Shown: one piece after another, positions 24,037-31,870 of the stretch
Layout of the letters: each line of letters begins with the position of its first letter
How positions within the stretch are numbered: the first letter of the stretch is position 1
From: Halobacteriales archaeon QS_4_69_31
Lineage (GTDB): Archaea > Halobacteriota > Halobacteria > Halobacteriales > Haloarculaceae
Length of the DNA stretch: 64,000 nucleotides
Direction: 5' to 3'
Assembly: GCA_003021655.1 (NCBI GenBank)
Contig: PXRP01000057.1
Span: forward strand, 1-64,000
Made by a program: the position numbers and the translations under genes
The notes under the pieces: generated by a model
The model's database searches: none
What the model saw: only the letters and a program-made list of their open reading frames with translations
Told to the model about the DNA's origin: nothing

Positions 24037-24633
24037 TTACCGCCTGAGATACGTGGCGAAGGCGCTCGCGTGCCGGGACGTGACGAGGGCGGCGTAGGGG
24101 TAGACCCGGTTCAACAGGAGGTGGAGCACGCCGCCGCCGATGAGCGCGAGGCTCGCGTAGAGCAGCGAGTCGACGGGCGAGCGCATCCCGACGAGCGAAC
24201 CGAATCCGCTGTAGTAGGCCACGAGTCCGAACCCGAGCGCGGCGAACCCCAGACAGAACGCCAGGTACCGTTCGAGGAAGGTCCGGGCCGTCGCGCCGTG
24301 GGTCTCGAAGAAGCTCTCTATCGACCGCCGCTTGGTGTGGACCCACTCGCGGTCGCCCGACAGTTGCACGCGGAACTCGTTTTCCCGGTCGTCGGCGACC
24401 AGTTCCACCTCGCCCTCCCGGGAGGTCAGGCTGACCTCGAAGGAGCGTATCGCGTCCGGGAGCGCCACGTTCTCGCGCAACTCCTCCAGCGACGAGAAAC
24501 GGTACGTGACCTGCCCGTGGTCCAGTTTCACCTCCAACTGTGGTGCGGTACAGTCCGCCAGCAGCCGCTCTTCGAGGGCGGTTATCGCCTCGCCCCCGAG
24601 GTGAGCGGCCGGCAACCGCGTGGTGTATTGCAT
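24037..24633 (-). CDS. Membrane protein of unknown function
   Basis: A 198-residue protein. Residues 1-125 are soluble with beta-strand and helix alternation (LEVKLDHGQVTYRFSSLEEL, FEVSLTSREGEVELVADD); then come two membrane helices, LAFCLGFAALGFGLVAYYSG and SPVDSLLYASLALIGGGVLH, and a short positively charged tail. I do not recognise the family. It sits inside the PTS region, convergent with ptsI and co-oriented with the EIIC gene 72 bases upstream. Its C-terminal third has a truncated relative beside ptsH, which suggests a local duplication. Confidence 0.75.
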   Translation of the reverse strand: MQYTTRLPAAHLGGEAITALEERLLADCTAPQLEVKLDHGQVTYRFSSLEELRENVALPDAIRSFEVSLTSREGEVELVADDRENEFRVQLSGDREWVHTKRRSIESFFETHGATARTFLERYLAFCLGFAALGFGLVAYYSGFGSLVGMRSPVDSLLYASLALIGGGVLHLLLNRVYPYAALVTSRHASAFATYLRR

Positions 24634-24704
24634 TGGGAAATATTACGGCTGGACGTATCTAAATCCGTCGGGGGCGAAAAAGCCGGCGTCCGTGCGACCG
24701 CGGG

Positions 24705-26249
24705 TCAGTCTGACTCGGAGGCTTCGGCCTTCAGCTCCTCGACGTCGACAGGCTCGCCGATCTTCGTGGGGAGGATCCCCGCCGAGCCGCCCGTGTGGCG
24801 GCGCTCGACCATCTCGATGGCCTTCTCCTCGGAGGCGCCGGCGACCATGTACATCCGGACCGGCCAGAGGCGCAGCGCAAGCCACACCGCCAGGACGGCG
24901 ACGATGCCCGCGGCGAGGCTCAGGTAGGCACCGTCGACGCCGAGTTCCTGGCTGGGGATCGCCAGGAGGCCCGTCGCGGGCGTGCCCGCGTCGGCGACGG
25001 GCGAGGTGATGAGCTGCGCCTCGCCGACGTCGAAGTCCGCGGAAGCCGCGGCGTCGGTCAGCAGCGGCGCGACCGAGCCGGCGATGTAGTGCATCGGGAT
25101 GAGCAGGATGATCCCGGTGATCACCATCTTGACGACGTCACCGTCCATCAGCGGCACCATCATCGCGAAGAAGAACGGGAACGTGGCGAGGTCGACGCCC
25201 CACAGCACCCTGTTTCCGGGCAACACGATCATCATCAGGATGGCGACGGGCACGATGATGAGGCTGGCGGCGATGGTCGACTCGTGACCGATGAGGATCG
25301 CCGAGTCGAGCCCCACCGCGAAGTCGCGGTCCTCGAACCGGCTGGTCATCGTGTCGCGGATCGACTCCGACAGCGGCGTCAGCCCCTCCATCAGGATGCC
25401 GACCATCATCGGCAGGATGTGCATCACGGCCGCGAACGTGATCCCCGCACCCAGGATGGTGTACCAGCTGTCGGCGGCACCAAGCGAGTTGACGTTCCCG
25501 CCGATCCCGATGAGGATACCGAGCACGAGGCCGAGCGTGACCGGTTCGCCGAAGACGCCGAAGCGGTCCCGGATCGTCTCGGGGTCCCAGGTGGTCGACC
25601 CGACGCCCGGGATCCGCTTGACGACCTCGTGGATCGGGATCGCCGCGACAGCGTACGGGATCGACGTCGCGTGCGGGATCGAGATGCCCGGCGTATCGAA
25701 CGTCTCCTCGATAGCCGGCTGGAACCAGTCGCCCGCGACCAGCACGAACACGCCCAGCGTCAGCCCGATCGCCATCGCGATGCCCCAGCTGTCCGTCGCG
25801 AAGTACACCAGGCCGGCGATGAACGCGAAGTGCCAGTAGTTCCAGATGTCCACGTCGAGCGTGAACGTGAACCCGATCGCGTACAGGACCAGGTTCAATA
25901 CCACGAATATCGGTATCACCCACACGCCGAGTTCGGCGATCCCGAACGCGATCGCCGCGGCGGCGGGCCAGCCGACGTCGACCGCGGTGAGTTCGAGCCC
26001 CGTCGCCGAGACCATCGCGTCGGCAAGCGGGCCGATCTCCCCCCCGAACAGCCCGATGACCAGGAAGATCCCGACGAACCCGACCCCGATCAGTATCGAC
26101 GACTTGAACGCCTGGCCGGCGTTCACCCGGAACGCCAGCGCGATCGCGAAGATGATGATCGGTAACAGTACCGACACGCCTAACCCCTGTATCACGTCAT
26201 TGAGTGTCTGGACAAACGACGATTGCAATGGTACTATCACTGTCAACAC
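24705..26249 (-). CDS. PTS EIIC component, galactitol (Gat) family
   Basis: A 514-residue integral membrane permease with about ten to twelve hydrophobic segments, such as VSVLLPIIIFAIALAF, SSILIGVGFVGIFLVIGLFG and IPIFVVLNLVLYAIGFTF. Segments like HILPMMVGILMEGLTPLSES, IGHESTIAASLIIVPVAI and ATFPFFFAMMVPLMDGDVVK are characteristic of the GatC-type EIIC family, which moves and phosphorylates hexitols or pentitols with EIIA and EIIB. The GTG at 26249 lies about 28 bases after a TATA-like AATTTTTATTAG (26272-26285), supporting this leaderless start over later TTG codons. The true substrate is not known. Confidence 0.9.
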   Translation of the reverse strand: MLTVIVPLQSSFVQTLNDVIQGLGVSVLLPIIIFAIALAFRVNAGQAFKSSILIGVGFVGIFLVIGLFGGEIGPLADAMVSATGLELTAVDVGWPAAAAIAFGIAELGVWVIPIFVVLNLVLYAIGFTFTLDVDIWNYWHFAFIAGLVYFATDSWGIAMAIGLTLGVFVLVAGDWFQPAIEETFDTPGISIPHATSIPYAVAAIPIHEVVKRIPGVGSTTWDPETIRDRFGVFGEPVTLGLVLGILIGIGGNVNSLGAADSWYTILGAGITFAAVMHILPMMVGILMEGLTPLSESIRDTMTSRFEDRDFAVGLDSAILIGHESTIAASLIIVPVAILMMIVLPGNRVLWGVDLATFPFFFAMMVPLMDGDVVKMVITGIILLIPMHYIAGSVAPLLTDAAASADFDVGEAQLITSPVADAGTPATGLLAIPSQELGVDGAYLSLAAGIVAVLAVWLALRLWPVRMYMVAGASEEKAIEMVERRHTGGSAGILPTKIGEPVDVEELKAEASESD

Positions 26250-26271
26250 CTCAAGGGAGGATTATCACGGT

Positions 26272-26285
26272 CCCTAATAAAAATT
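26272..26285 (-). promoter_or_regulatory. TATA box for the EIIC gene
   Basis: The minus strand reads AATTTTTATTAGG, centred about 29 bases before the GTG at 26249. It suggests that EIIC has its own promoter although EIIB lies upstream on the same strand. Confidence 0.55.
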
Positions 26286-26426
26286 GGTGTAACTGTACGC
26301 ACGCCGCTTTATGTGCGGTAAAGAACGAGGCGGGTCGCCCCCGGGCGGGACCCGCGACGGGCCCGCTCTGTGGGCGACCGGTCCCGTGGGCTCCGCGGTC
26401 GCGTTCGCCGGCGACTCGCGGGCAGG

Positions 26427-26714
26427 TCAGAGTTTCTCCGCGATCTCGTCGAGGACGTCGTCCTCCCCGATCCCCGTCATGAACGCCTGCGTCGTGATGA
26501 CCGGGATGTCGAACTGGTCCTCGTTGAGCGACGTCGTCGCCACGACGATGTCGTAATTCCCGCTCCTGGCCTTGCTCGGTGCCTCCGTCGCCTTCGCCTT
26601 GGTGAGCGTTCCGATCTCGATCCCCCTCGCCGGCAGTTCGTCTTTGAGCTTCTCGCTGACGACCGTCGACGTTGCCACGGAGGTCCCACAGACCACCAGG
26701 ATGTTGCTTGGCAT
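26427..26714 (-). CDS. PTS EIIB component, galactitol (Gat) family
   Basis: A 95-residue cytoplasmic domain. The phospho-cysteine is Cys9 in PSNILVVCGTSVATSTVVSE, with the P-loop-like fold of Gat/lactose-type EIIB; the second half has NYDIVVATTSLNEDQFDIPV and TTQAFMTGIGEDDVLDEI. It takes phosphate from EIIA and gives it to the sugar bound by EIIC. The ATG at 26714 is preferred to a TTG three codons earlier. EIIC follows after 177 bases, EIIA is divergent 228 bases away. Confidence 0.92.
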   Translation of the reverse strand: MPSNILVVCGTSVATSTVVSEKLKDELPARGIEIGTLTKAKATEAPSKARSGNYDIVVATTSLNEDQFDIPVITTQAFMTGIGEDDVLDEIAEKL

Positions 26715-26942
26715 GTATTTCAACTGATCCTGTCGATAGAGTCCGACATAAATGTTGGGTCCACGGCACTGACGGGCGTCTCCCCGTGCGGGACAGCGCC
26801 CTCAGGCTCCGGTCAGAGTTCCGGGAGTCGGGCCTCGGAGGACCCGCTACGCGCCACCGGGGACCCGCCCCCGCCGGCTCCAAACCTACCACTTTCGTGT
26901 TACGAACCCCCAGTCTTTTTACTCTCCGATTTGTTGAACCCG

Positions 26943-27389
26943 ATGATGCGGACGGAGTACACAGAACTCACTAGCGGGACTGTCGACGGAGTCCTGCGCG
27001 AACTCGGACAGTACGCCATCGACCGGGGGTACGCGTCGGAGGGGTACGTCGAGGCCATCCTCGACCGGGAAGCCGACTTCCCGACAGGGCTTTCGGTGCC
27101 AACGGCGTCGTTCGACATCGCCATTCCCCACGCGGACCCGGAGCACGTCACCGAACCGGCGGTGGTCCTCGGACTCCCCGAGGAACCGGTGCCGTTCCGG
27201 ACCATGGACGACCCCGAACAGACCGTCGAGGCGGGCGTCGTCATGTTGTTGCTCGCACAGGAGAACGAAGGGTACACGTCGTTTCTCTCGAGCCTCGCCG
27301 ACCTGTTCCAGCATCCCCACTTCGGGGACGCCGTCGAGGCCCGCGACCACGAGCGCATCCTCGACCTCGTCGAGAGCGGGTGTCTCTGA
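26943..27389 (+). CDS. PTS EIIA component, fructose/Ntr (EIIA-2) type
   Basis: A 148-residue EIIA domain of the mannitol/fructose/Ntr fold. The phospho-histidine is His63 in SFDIAIPHADPEHVTEPAVV, then FRTMDDPEQTVEAGVVMLLL and SFLSSLADLFQHPHFGDAVE. Gat systems use this EIIA class, consistent with the neighbouring EIIB/EIIC. Starts at either of two adjacent ATGs (26943, 26946). It is transcribed divergently from EIIB; the shared 228-base region should hold the control elements of this PTS. Confidence 0.93.
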   Translation: MMRTEYTELTSGTVDGVLRELGQYAIDRGYASEGYVEAILDREADFPTGLSVPTASFDIAIPHADPEHVTEPAVVLGLPEEPVPFRTMDDPEQTVEAGVVMLLLAQENEGYTSFLSSLADLFQHPHFGDAVEARDHERILDLVESGCL

Positions 27390-27483
27390 CCCGCCGACTC
27401 GCCCCGGGTGGGAGTGATGGCGCGCGCGGGCCCGTGGCCCACCGTCCGGCGCCCGCCGGCCCGGAAGCGGCCGGTTTCGTACC

Positions 27484-27501
27484 AGCAGTACTACTGTAAC
27501 G
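27484..27501 (+). promoter_or_regulatory. Near-palindromic motif related to the one at 30575
   Basis: CAGCAGTACTACTGTAAC differs by two bases from the minus-strand reading of 30575-30596 (CAGCAGTACGACTGTAAT). It lies between the convergent ends of the EIIA and MinD-like genes. It may be a protein binding site; no factor is known to me. Confidence 0.35.
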
Positions 27502-27556
27502 AAATAATCGGTGGCCCTTCGGCGACGACGCGTTTGCGACAGCGTGAGCGCGGCCG

Positions 27557-28510
27557 TCAGGACTCGTCGTCGGTCTTGTCCATCGCCTCTTCCACCAGTT
27601 CGCGGTGGTAGTCGGCGTCCCGCGCCGACCCCATGCGCGTCCCGCCGCCGAGGGCGCCACCGGCGGAGTCGTCCTCGTCGTCTGACTCGTCGTCGGCGTC
27701 CGTCGTCGCGTCCGCGCCCGCCTCGGCGTCGGTCTGTGTTGCGTCCTCGATGTCGTCCGCCACCGATTCATCCCCCGAAAGCGACGGGGTATCGAGTGTT
27801 TCGACGAGTCCGACCGGGTCGTCCGCGCGCAGGCACTTCGCCAGGACCCGCGCCAGTTCCTCGTACTCCTGGGCCGGCGTGTCGCCGGTCGACGCGTCGG
27901 TCACGACCGCGGACTGCTCGAACGCGGGGTCCTCGGGGAGGACGCCGACCACGGGGGCGCCGACCCTGGCCTCGATCGCGTCGAGGTCGGTCCCCTCGCC
28001 GGCGCGCGAGACGACGACGCCGAGCACCGACCCCCCGGCCTTCTCGACGAGTTCGGCCGTCTGCCTGGCGTTGGTCAGCGACGGTTCGCCCGGCGTGGTG
28101 ACCACGAGCGACCAGTCGGCGTTGCCGACAGAGACCGGGAGTTCATCGCGCAGTCCGGGGGGTGTGTCGACGAGGACGACCTCGAACTCGGATTCGAGTT
28201 GCCGGAACAGTCCGGGGAGGTCGGACGCGCTGGCCGCCTGGTCGCCGTCGACCGACCGCTGGCCGGACAGGACCGAGAGCCCGCCGGGCCCCTCGACGAG
28301 CGCCTCGGTGAGGTCCTGGTCGCCCGCGAGCACACCTTCGATGCCGCCGTCCCCGACCACGCCGGCGTACCGGCCGAGGTCGCCCATGTCCAGGTCGACG
28401 TCCACCGCCACGACTTCGTAGGCCATCCGTGAGAGCGAGACACCCGTGTTGAGGGCCGTGACGCTCTTTCCGACACCGCCCTTGCCGTTGACGAGTGCGA
28501 GGGTGGGCAT
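27557..28510 (-). CDS. MinD/ParA-family ATPase
   Basis: A 317-residue deviant-Walker ATPase. PTLALVNGKGGVGKSVTALN carries the Walker A with signature lysine (KGGVGKS), then EVVAVDVDLDMGDLGRYAGV, and VVLVDTPPGLRDELPVSVGN is Walker B with the catalytic-type Asp. The C-terminal 80 residues are an acidic low-complexity tail (EDATQTDAEAGADATTDADD) ending in a short conserved-looking segment YHRELVEEAMDKTDDES. These proteins position other factors on membranes or nucleoid. It lies 86 bases downstream of the SMC-related gene on the same strand, so a link to shape or chromosome organisation is likely. An own TATA sits near 28531-28542. Confidence 0.85.
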   Translation of the reverse strand: MPTLALVNGKGGVGKSVTALNTGVSLSRMAYEVVAVDVDLDMGDLGRYAGVVGDGGIEGVLAGDQDLTEALVEGPGGLSVLSGQRSVDGDQAASASDLPGLFRQLESEFEVVLVDTPPGLRDELPVSVGNADWSLVVTTPGEPSLTNARQTAELVEKAGGSVLGVVVSRAGEGTDLDAIEARVGAPVVGVLPEDPAFEQSAVVTDASTGDTPAQEYEELARVLAKCLRADDPVGLVETLDTPSLSGDESVADDIEDATQTDAEAGADATTDADDESDDEDDSAGGALGGGTRMGSARDADYHRELVEEAMDKTDDES

Positions 28511-28596
28511 GTCCCACAGTCGCTCGCACAAAAAAATAAAATTGTTGGCCAGTGTCCCGCAACCAGGTCCGCGGGCGCCGCCCGGGACCGCGGGGG

Positions 28597-30531
28597 TCAG
28601 ATGTCGGTGACCCGGTCGTAGTCGTCGTCGAGTGCCTGTGCGTCCTCGGGGAGCAACGCCGCGACGACGTACTCGGCGTCGTCGCTGACGTACTCGACCA
28701 GCGCCGCGATGCGCTCGGAGTCGATGGCCTCCAGCGAGTCCAGAAGGAGGAAGGGGACGTCCTCGTAGACGTCGTGGGCCAGGTAACCGGCGAGCGCGAA
28801 GACGATGCCCGTGACCTCGCGCTCGCTCTCGCTGAGGTGGTCGACCGTGTCCTCGTAGGTCGTCCCGTCAGGGGCCGTCCGGACCACGTGGAGGTCGAAG
28901 ACGCGGTCGGTCCCGTCTCCGTCGCCCCTCGGCTCGCGGGGTTCCACCCAGATCCGCTCGATGTTGTCGTACCCGAGGCGGTCCAGCAGTTCGGCCATCC
29001 GCTCGTTGAACTGCTCGACGGCCTCCGACTCGGTGCGTTTGACGCGCCGGCGTAGTTCGACGACCTCCTCCTGGACGGCGTCGCGTTGGGCTTCCAGGTC
29101 GGCCCGTTCGTCGACGCGCTTTTCGGTGCGGCGGATCTCCGCGTCGACGGTCTCGCGTTCCTCTCTGAGCCGTTCGGCCTCGAACTCCAGTTCGTCGACG
29201 GCCTCCTGGCGGTCGAGCAGCCCGTCGTAGGTCTGGTCCTGGAGGCGCTCGACGTCTTGCTCGATGTCGTCGACCTCGTCGGCCAGCGCCTCGGCGCGTG
29301 ACTCAAGCGTCCCGACGCGCTCGCGTGACTCCGCCAGTTCCGACCGCAGCGACTCCAGTTGTCGGTCGATCGTCTCGGCCCGGTCGCGCTGGCGCTTTAG
29401 TTTCGCCCGCTCGCTCTCGAGTTCGTCGAGGTGGTCGTCGAGCCTGTCGACTTTCTGGAGTTCCTCCTGCCTGACCTCGCGCAACCGGGCGACGGTGCTC
29501 TCGACGGCCGCCTTGCCCACCTCGGTGCCGCAGGTCCAACAGACCACCTGTTCGCCCTCGACGAGCCGGTCGGTGACCGCCTCGGGGCTGTCCCCGTCGG
29601 CGACCTCCTCCTCGACGAGGTCGAGGTTCGCCCCGTCTATCATCTCCTCGTTGAACTGGATGATCCGCTGGAGGTCGTTCATCGAGGCCTCCGCGTCGCG
29701 TTTCTGGTCGCGGACGAACGCGAGCTGGCGGTCCAGTTCCTCGATCCGTGCGACCGGCGCGTCCTCGAGGTCCGCCCGCTCGTCCTCGAGGTCGGCTATC
29801 TCCGCGCGTATTTCCTCGATGGCCGACCGCTCGATGTCCAGGTCCGACCGGACCTCCGCGAGGGTCTTCCGTTTCTCGTTGAGTTCCGCCAGCTTCTCGT
29901 CGAGTTCGGAGCTCCGCTCGCGTTCCGCTTCGAGGCGCTCGCTGGCCGCCGCCAGTTCCGACCGCTTCTCCTTGAGCTCGCCGCGTTTGCGCTCCAGTTT
30001 CGCGTCCAGTCGCTCGCGGCGCGCCTCGAGTTCGGGGAGCCGCTCGCGCAACTCCCCGACCGTCTCCAGCTCCGCGTCGAGTTCCCGCTTTTCCTCCCTG
30101 AGACGGGCGATCTCCGCCTCGATGGACTCCGTGTCGATGGGTTCGAGGATAAGTTCCCGCAGCGGGTCGCCCCGCGCGACGGCCCGGCGGACAGGGTTTG
30201 CCTCCAGCAGGAACGCGAACAGTTCGGCGGTCCGTGGCTCCGACAGCAGCGCCTCGCCCGACGCCGACACGCCGTCCTCGCCGTCTCTCACCGTCCGCGT
30301 GTAGGTCTCCCCGTCCACGCGCAGTTGCACCTCCCCGCTGTCGGCGTCCCCTCTGACGCTGACGTCCGTGCTCCCGCAGGCCGCCGTGATCGACTGCAAC
30401 AGGGACGTCCTGTTGGTGGCGTTGCGACCGACGAGGACGGTCACCCCGGGCCGGATGTCGATGTCGGCGGCGTCGATCCCCCCGATCGCCTCCACTCCGA
30501 GGTGCGCGACGCTTTCGCTGGCCTGGCTCAT
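28597..30531 (-). CDS. Archaea-specific SMC-related protein (Sph type)
   Basis: A 644-residue SMC-like ATPase. The head starts with a degenerate P-loop, VTVLVGRNATNRTSLLQSIT. Two long coiled-coil arms follow (about 130-300 and 340-530) around a hinge with one CxxC at Cys331/Cys334 (VVCWTCGTEV), like a zinc hook that would pair between two subunits. The C-terminal head has the signature-like HLSESEREVTGIVFALAGYL and Walker B VPFLLLDSLEAIDSERIAAL. This is the layout of haloarchaeal Sph proteins. RdfA is encoded just upstream; in Haloferax the RdfA-Sph3 pair is tied to rod shape. Start is ATG 30531 (an ATG two codons earlier is possible). Confidence 0.88.
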   Translation of the reverse strand: MSQASESVAHLGVEAIGGIDAADIDIRPGVTVLVGRNATNRTSLLQSITAACGSTDVSVRGDADSGEVQLRVDGETYTRTVRDGEDGVSASGEALLSEPRTAELFAFLLEANPVRRAVARGDPLRELILEPIDTESIEAEIARLREEKRELDAELETVGELRERLPELEARRERLDAKLERKRGELKEKRSELAAASERLEAERERSSELDEKLAELNEKRKTLAEVRSDLDIERSAIEEIRAEIADLEDERADLEDAPVARIEELDRQLAFVRDQKRDAEASMNDLQRIIQFNEEMIDGANLDLVEEEVADGDSPEAVTDRLVEGEQVVCWTCGTEVGKAAVESTVARLREVRQEELQKVDRLDDHLDELESERAKLKRQRDRAETIDRQLESLRSELAESRERVGTLESRAEALADEVDDIEQDVERLQDQTYDGLLDRQEAVDELEFEAERLREERETVDAEIRRTEKRVDERADLEAQRDAVQEEVVELRRRVKRTESEAVEQFNERMAELLDRLGYDNIERIWVEPREPRGDGDGTDRVFDLHVVRTAPDGTTYEDTVDHLSESEREVTGIVFALAGYLAHDVYEDVPFLLLDSLEAIDSERIAALVEYVSDDAEYVVAALLPEDAQALDDDYDRVTDI

Positions 30532-30574
30532 ACCCATCGTATCGGGCCACATCCACATGAACCATGCGGTAACT

Positions 30575-30596
30575 ATTACAGTCGTACTGCTGTAAT
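30575..30596. promoter_or_regulatory. 22-bp inverted repeat upstream of the SMC-related gene
   Basis: ATTACAG-TCGTACTG-CTGTAAT: two perfect 7-base half-sites around an 8-base spacer, about 45-65 bases before the ATG at 30531. The place is right for an operator. A two-mismatch relative lies at 27484-27501. Confidence 0.5.
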
Positions 30597-30712
30597 GGTT
30601 GGCTGCGCCGCTCGTGTGACGACAGTAGCCCTCCCGGGATACGGCAGTAGCCCCTCTCGGGGGCTCGTCGCTCTCAGGGGCGGTCGTCGAGACACGCCGC
30701 GCGCGCGGCGTC

Positions 30713-31336
30713 TCAGGGCGAGTGACAGGAGCAGTACCGGGCTTCGAGCAGTTCGGTGACGTCGTACTGTTGCTGGCAGTCCTCGCAGAACACCTGGACG
30801 TCGACGAACACGCGGAAGTCACCGACCTGGATCCGCTCGGTCTCGTCGAGGGATTCGAGTTTGTCCTCGGTGACGACCGCCGTCCGGTTCTGGAGTTGCT
30901 GGATGTGGCCGGCTTCCGTCGCGACCCTGTCGGTGTCGCCGTCGGGCCGGCTCACGTCCCGGTTGCGGAAGAACGTCCTGACGGCGGTGTGGGAGACGAA
31001 CTCGTCCAGCAGGGAGCTCGCGTCGACGCCCTCGCGTTCGAGCTGGCGGTGCGTGCGGGTCCGGGACCCGTCGCTGGCACCCTCTCCCTCGAGTTCCCGG
31101 TAGACCGTCTCGACGTCGGTCGCGACCGACCCCACGCCGTGGCGGTCGAGGACCTCCGCGAGCAGTTGTTTGTTGAAGTACGCCGCCAGGTCCCGCAGGC
31201 TACGCCGGTCGGCGCCCTCGCGCGTCCAGCCCTCGACGAGTTCCTCTTCGACCCCCTCCAGGTCGTACTCGTCGAGTATCCGGTCGACTTTGCCCCGTCG
31301 ACCCGGCCCGCGGTCGGTCGCGTCACCCGAACTCAT
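30713..31336 (-). CDS. rdfA: Rod-determining factor RdfA
   Basis: A 207-residue haloarchaeal protein matching RdfA, required in Haloferax for the rod form. The start region GRRGKVDRILDEYDLEGVEE, the LRDLAAYFNKQLLAEVLDRH helix, LEREGVDASSLLDEFVSHTA and the C-terminal zinc-binding pair VFCEDCQQQYDVTELLEARY-CSC (four cysteines) are all present. The first two-thirds are helical with a possible HTH (AAYFNKQLLAEVL). A TATA-like GGTGTTAAACC (31359-31368) lies 27 bases before the ATG at 31336. The SMC-related gene follows 182 bases downstream. Confidence 0.82.
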   Translation of the reverse strand: MSSGDATDRGPGRRGKVDRILDEYDLEGVEEELVEGWTREGADRRSLRDLAAYFNKQLLAEVLDRHGVGSVATDVETVYRELEGEGASDGSRTRTHRQLEREGVDASSLLDEFVSHTAVRTFFRNRDVSRPDGDTDRVATEAGHIQQLQNRTAVVTEDKLESLDETERIQVGDFRVFVDVQVFCEDCQQQYDVTELLEARYCSCHSP

Positions 31337-31358
31337 GTCGCCGCTGTAGTGCGGGAGT

Positions 31359-31368
31359 CGGTTTAACA
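31359..31368 (-). promoter_or_regulatory. TATA-like element of rdfA
   Basis: The minus strand reads GTGTTAAACC, centred about 27 bases before the rdfA ATG, so the transcript is probably leaderless. Confidence 0.45.
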
Positions 31369-31870
31369 CCTTCGTCGCTCCTCCCACGACGACGGACGCG
31401 GCGCGCCGAACCCGGGACGACCGCCGGACCGACCCGGGAGGATTCCCCGAGTCCGCCCTCGATACGCCCCGGCCGACCGCCGGCACGGGCCCGGGAAGGC
31501 CACGCGGGAGTGGCCCCGGCTCCCGGCCGACCACCGCTCACGACCGTGAGTCACGTGGTACCACGTCCCTTCGAGGTATTATTTCGAATGGATATCACTA
31601 AAAATTTATAAGTGAAAAACAGAAAAAAATCGTATTCCGTTCGTACGCCTGTAATGGCCAGACCCGCCGAAAATAACTGATGAAAGATCGTTTGGGATAC
31701 TCCGGGCGATAATTTCGTATGTTTTCGTCTTCATTTCGAGTTAAAAATACAGAAAAATACGTCCGCCGGACGCGGGACCGCCGGCTCGCGTGGTCTGTCG
31801 GCGGGGGCGAGCGGAGACGGTAGCGGTGGCTACGCCGCCGTCGAGTAGTCCGCGAGAACGGTGCGTGGCA
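31369..31870. other. Non-coding stretch with an AT-rich core
   Basis: 500 bases without a supportable gene between pdxA and rdfA. The core 31570-31765 is very AT-rich for this genome (runs of A, and TATA-like AAAAATTTATAAG near 31606), while the flanks are GC-rich. Only very short frames occur (MARPAENN, MKDRLGYSGR). It could hold a promoter for a small RNA on the plus strand, or be recently acquired DNA. Confidence 0.5.

Noticed and set aside
24705-26249. Fructose-type EIIC
   Set aside because: Segments such as HILPMMVGILMEGLTP and IGHESTIAASL point to the Gat family, and EIIB has the VCGTSVAT Cys motif of Gat-type EIIB.
27408-27611. Short frame between EIIA and MinD-like genes
   Set aside because: Convergent intergenic spacer with no RBS and overlapping the MinD-like 3' end; shadow.
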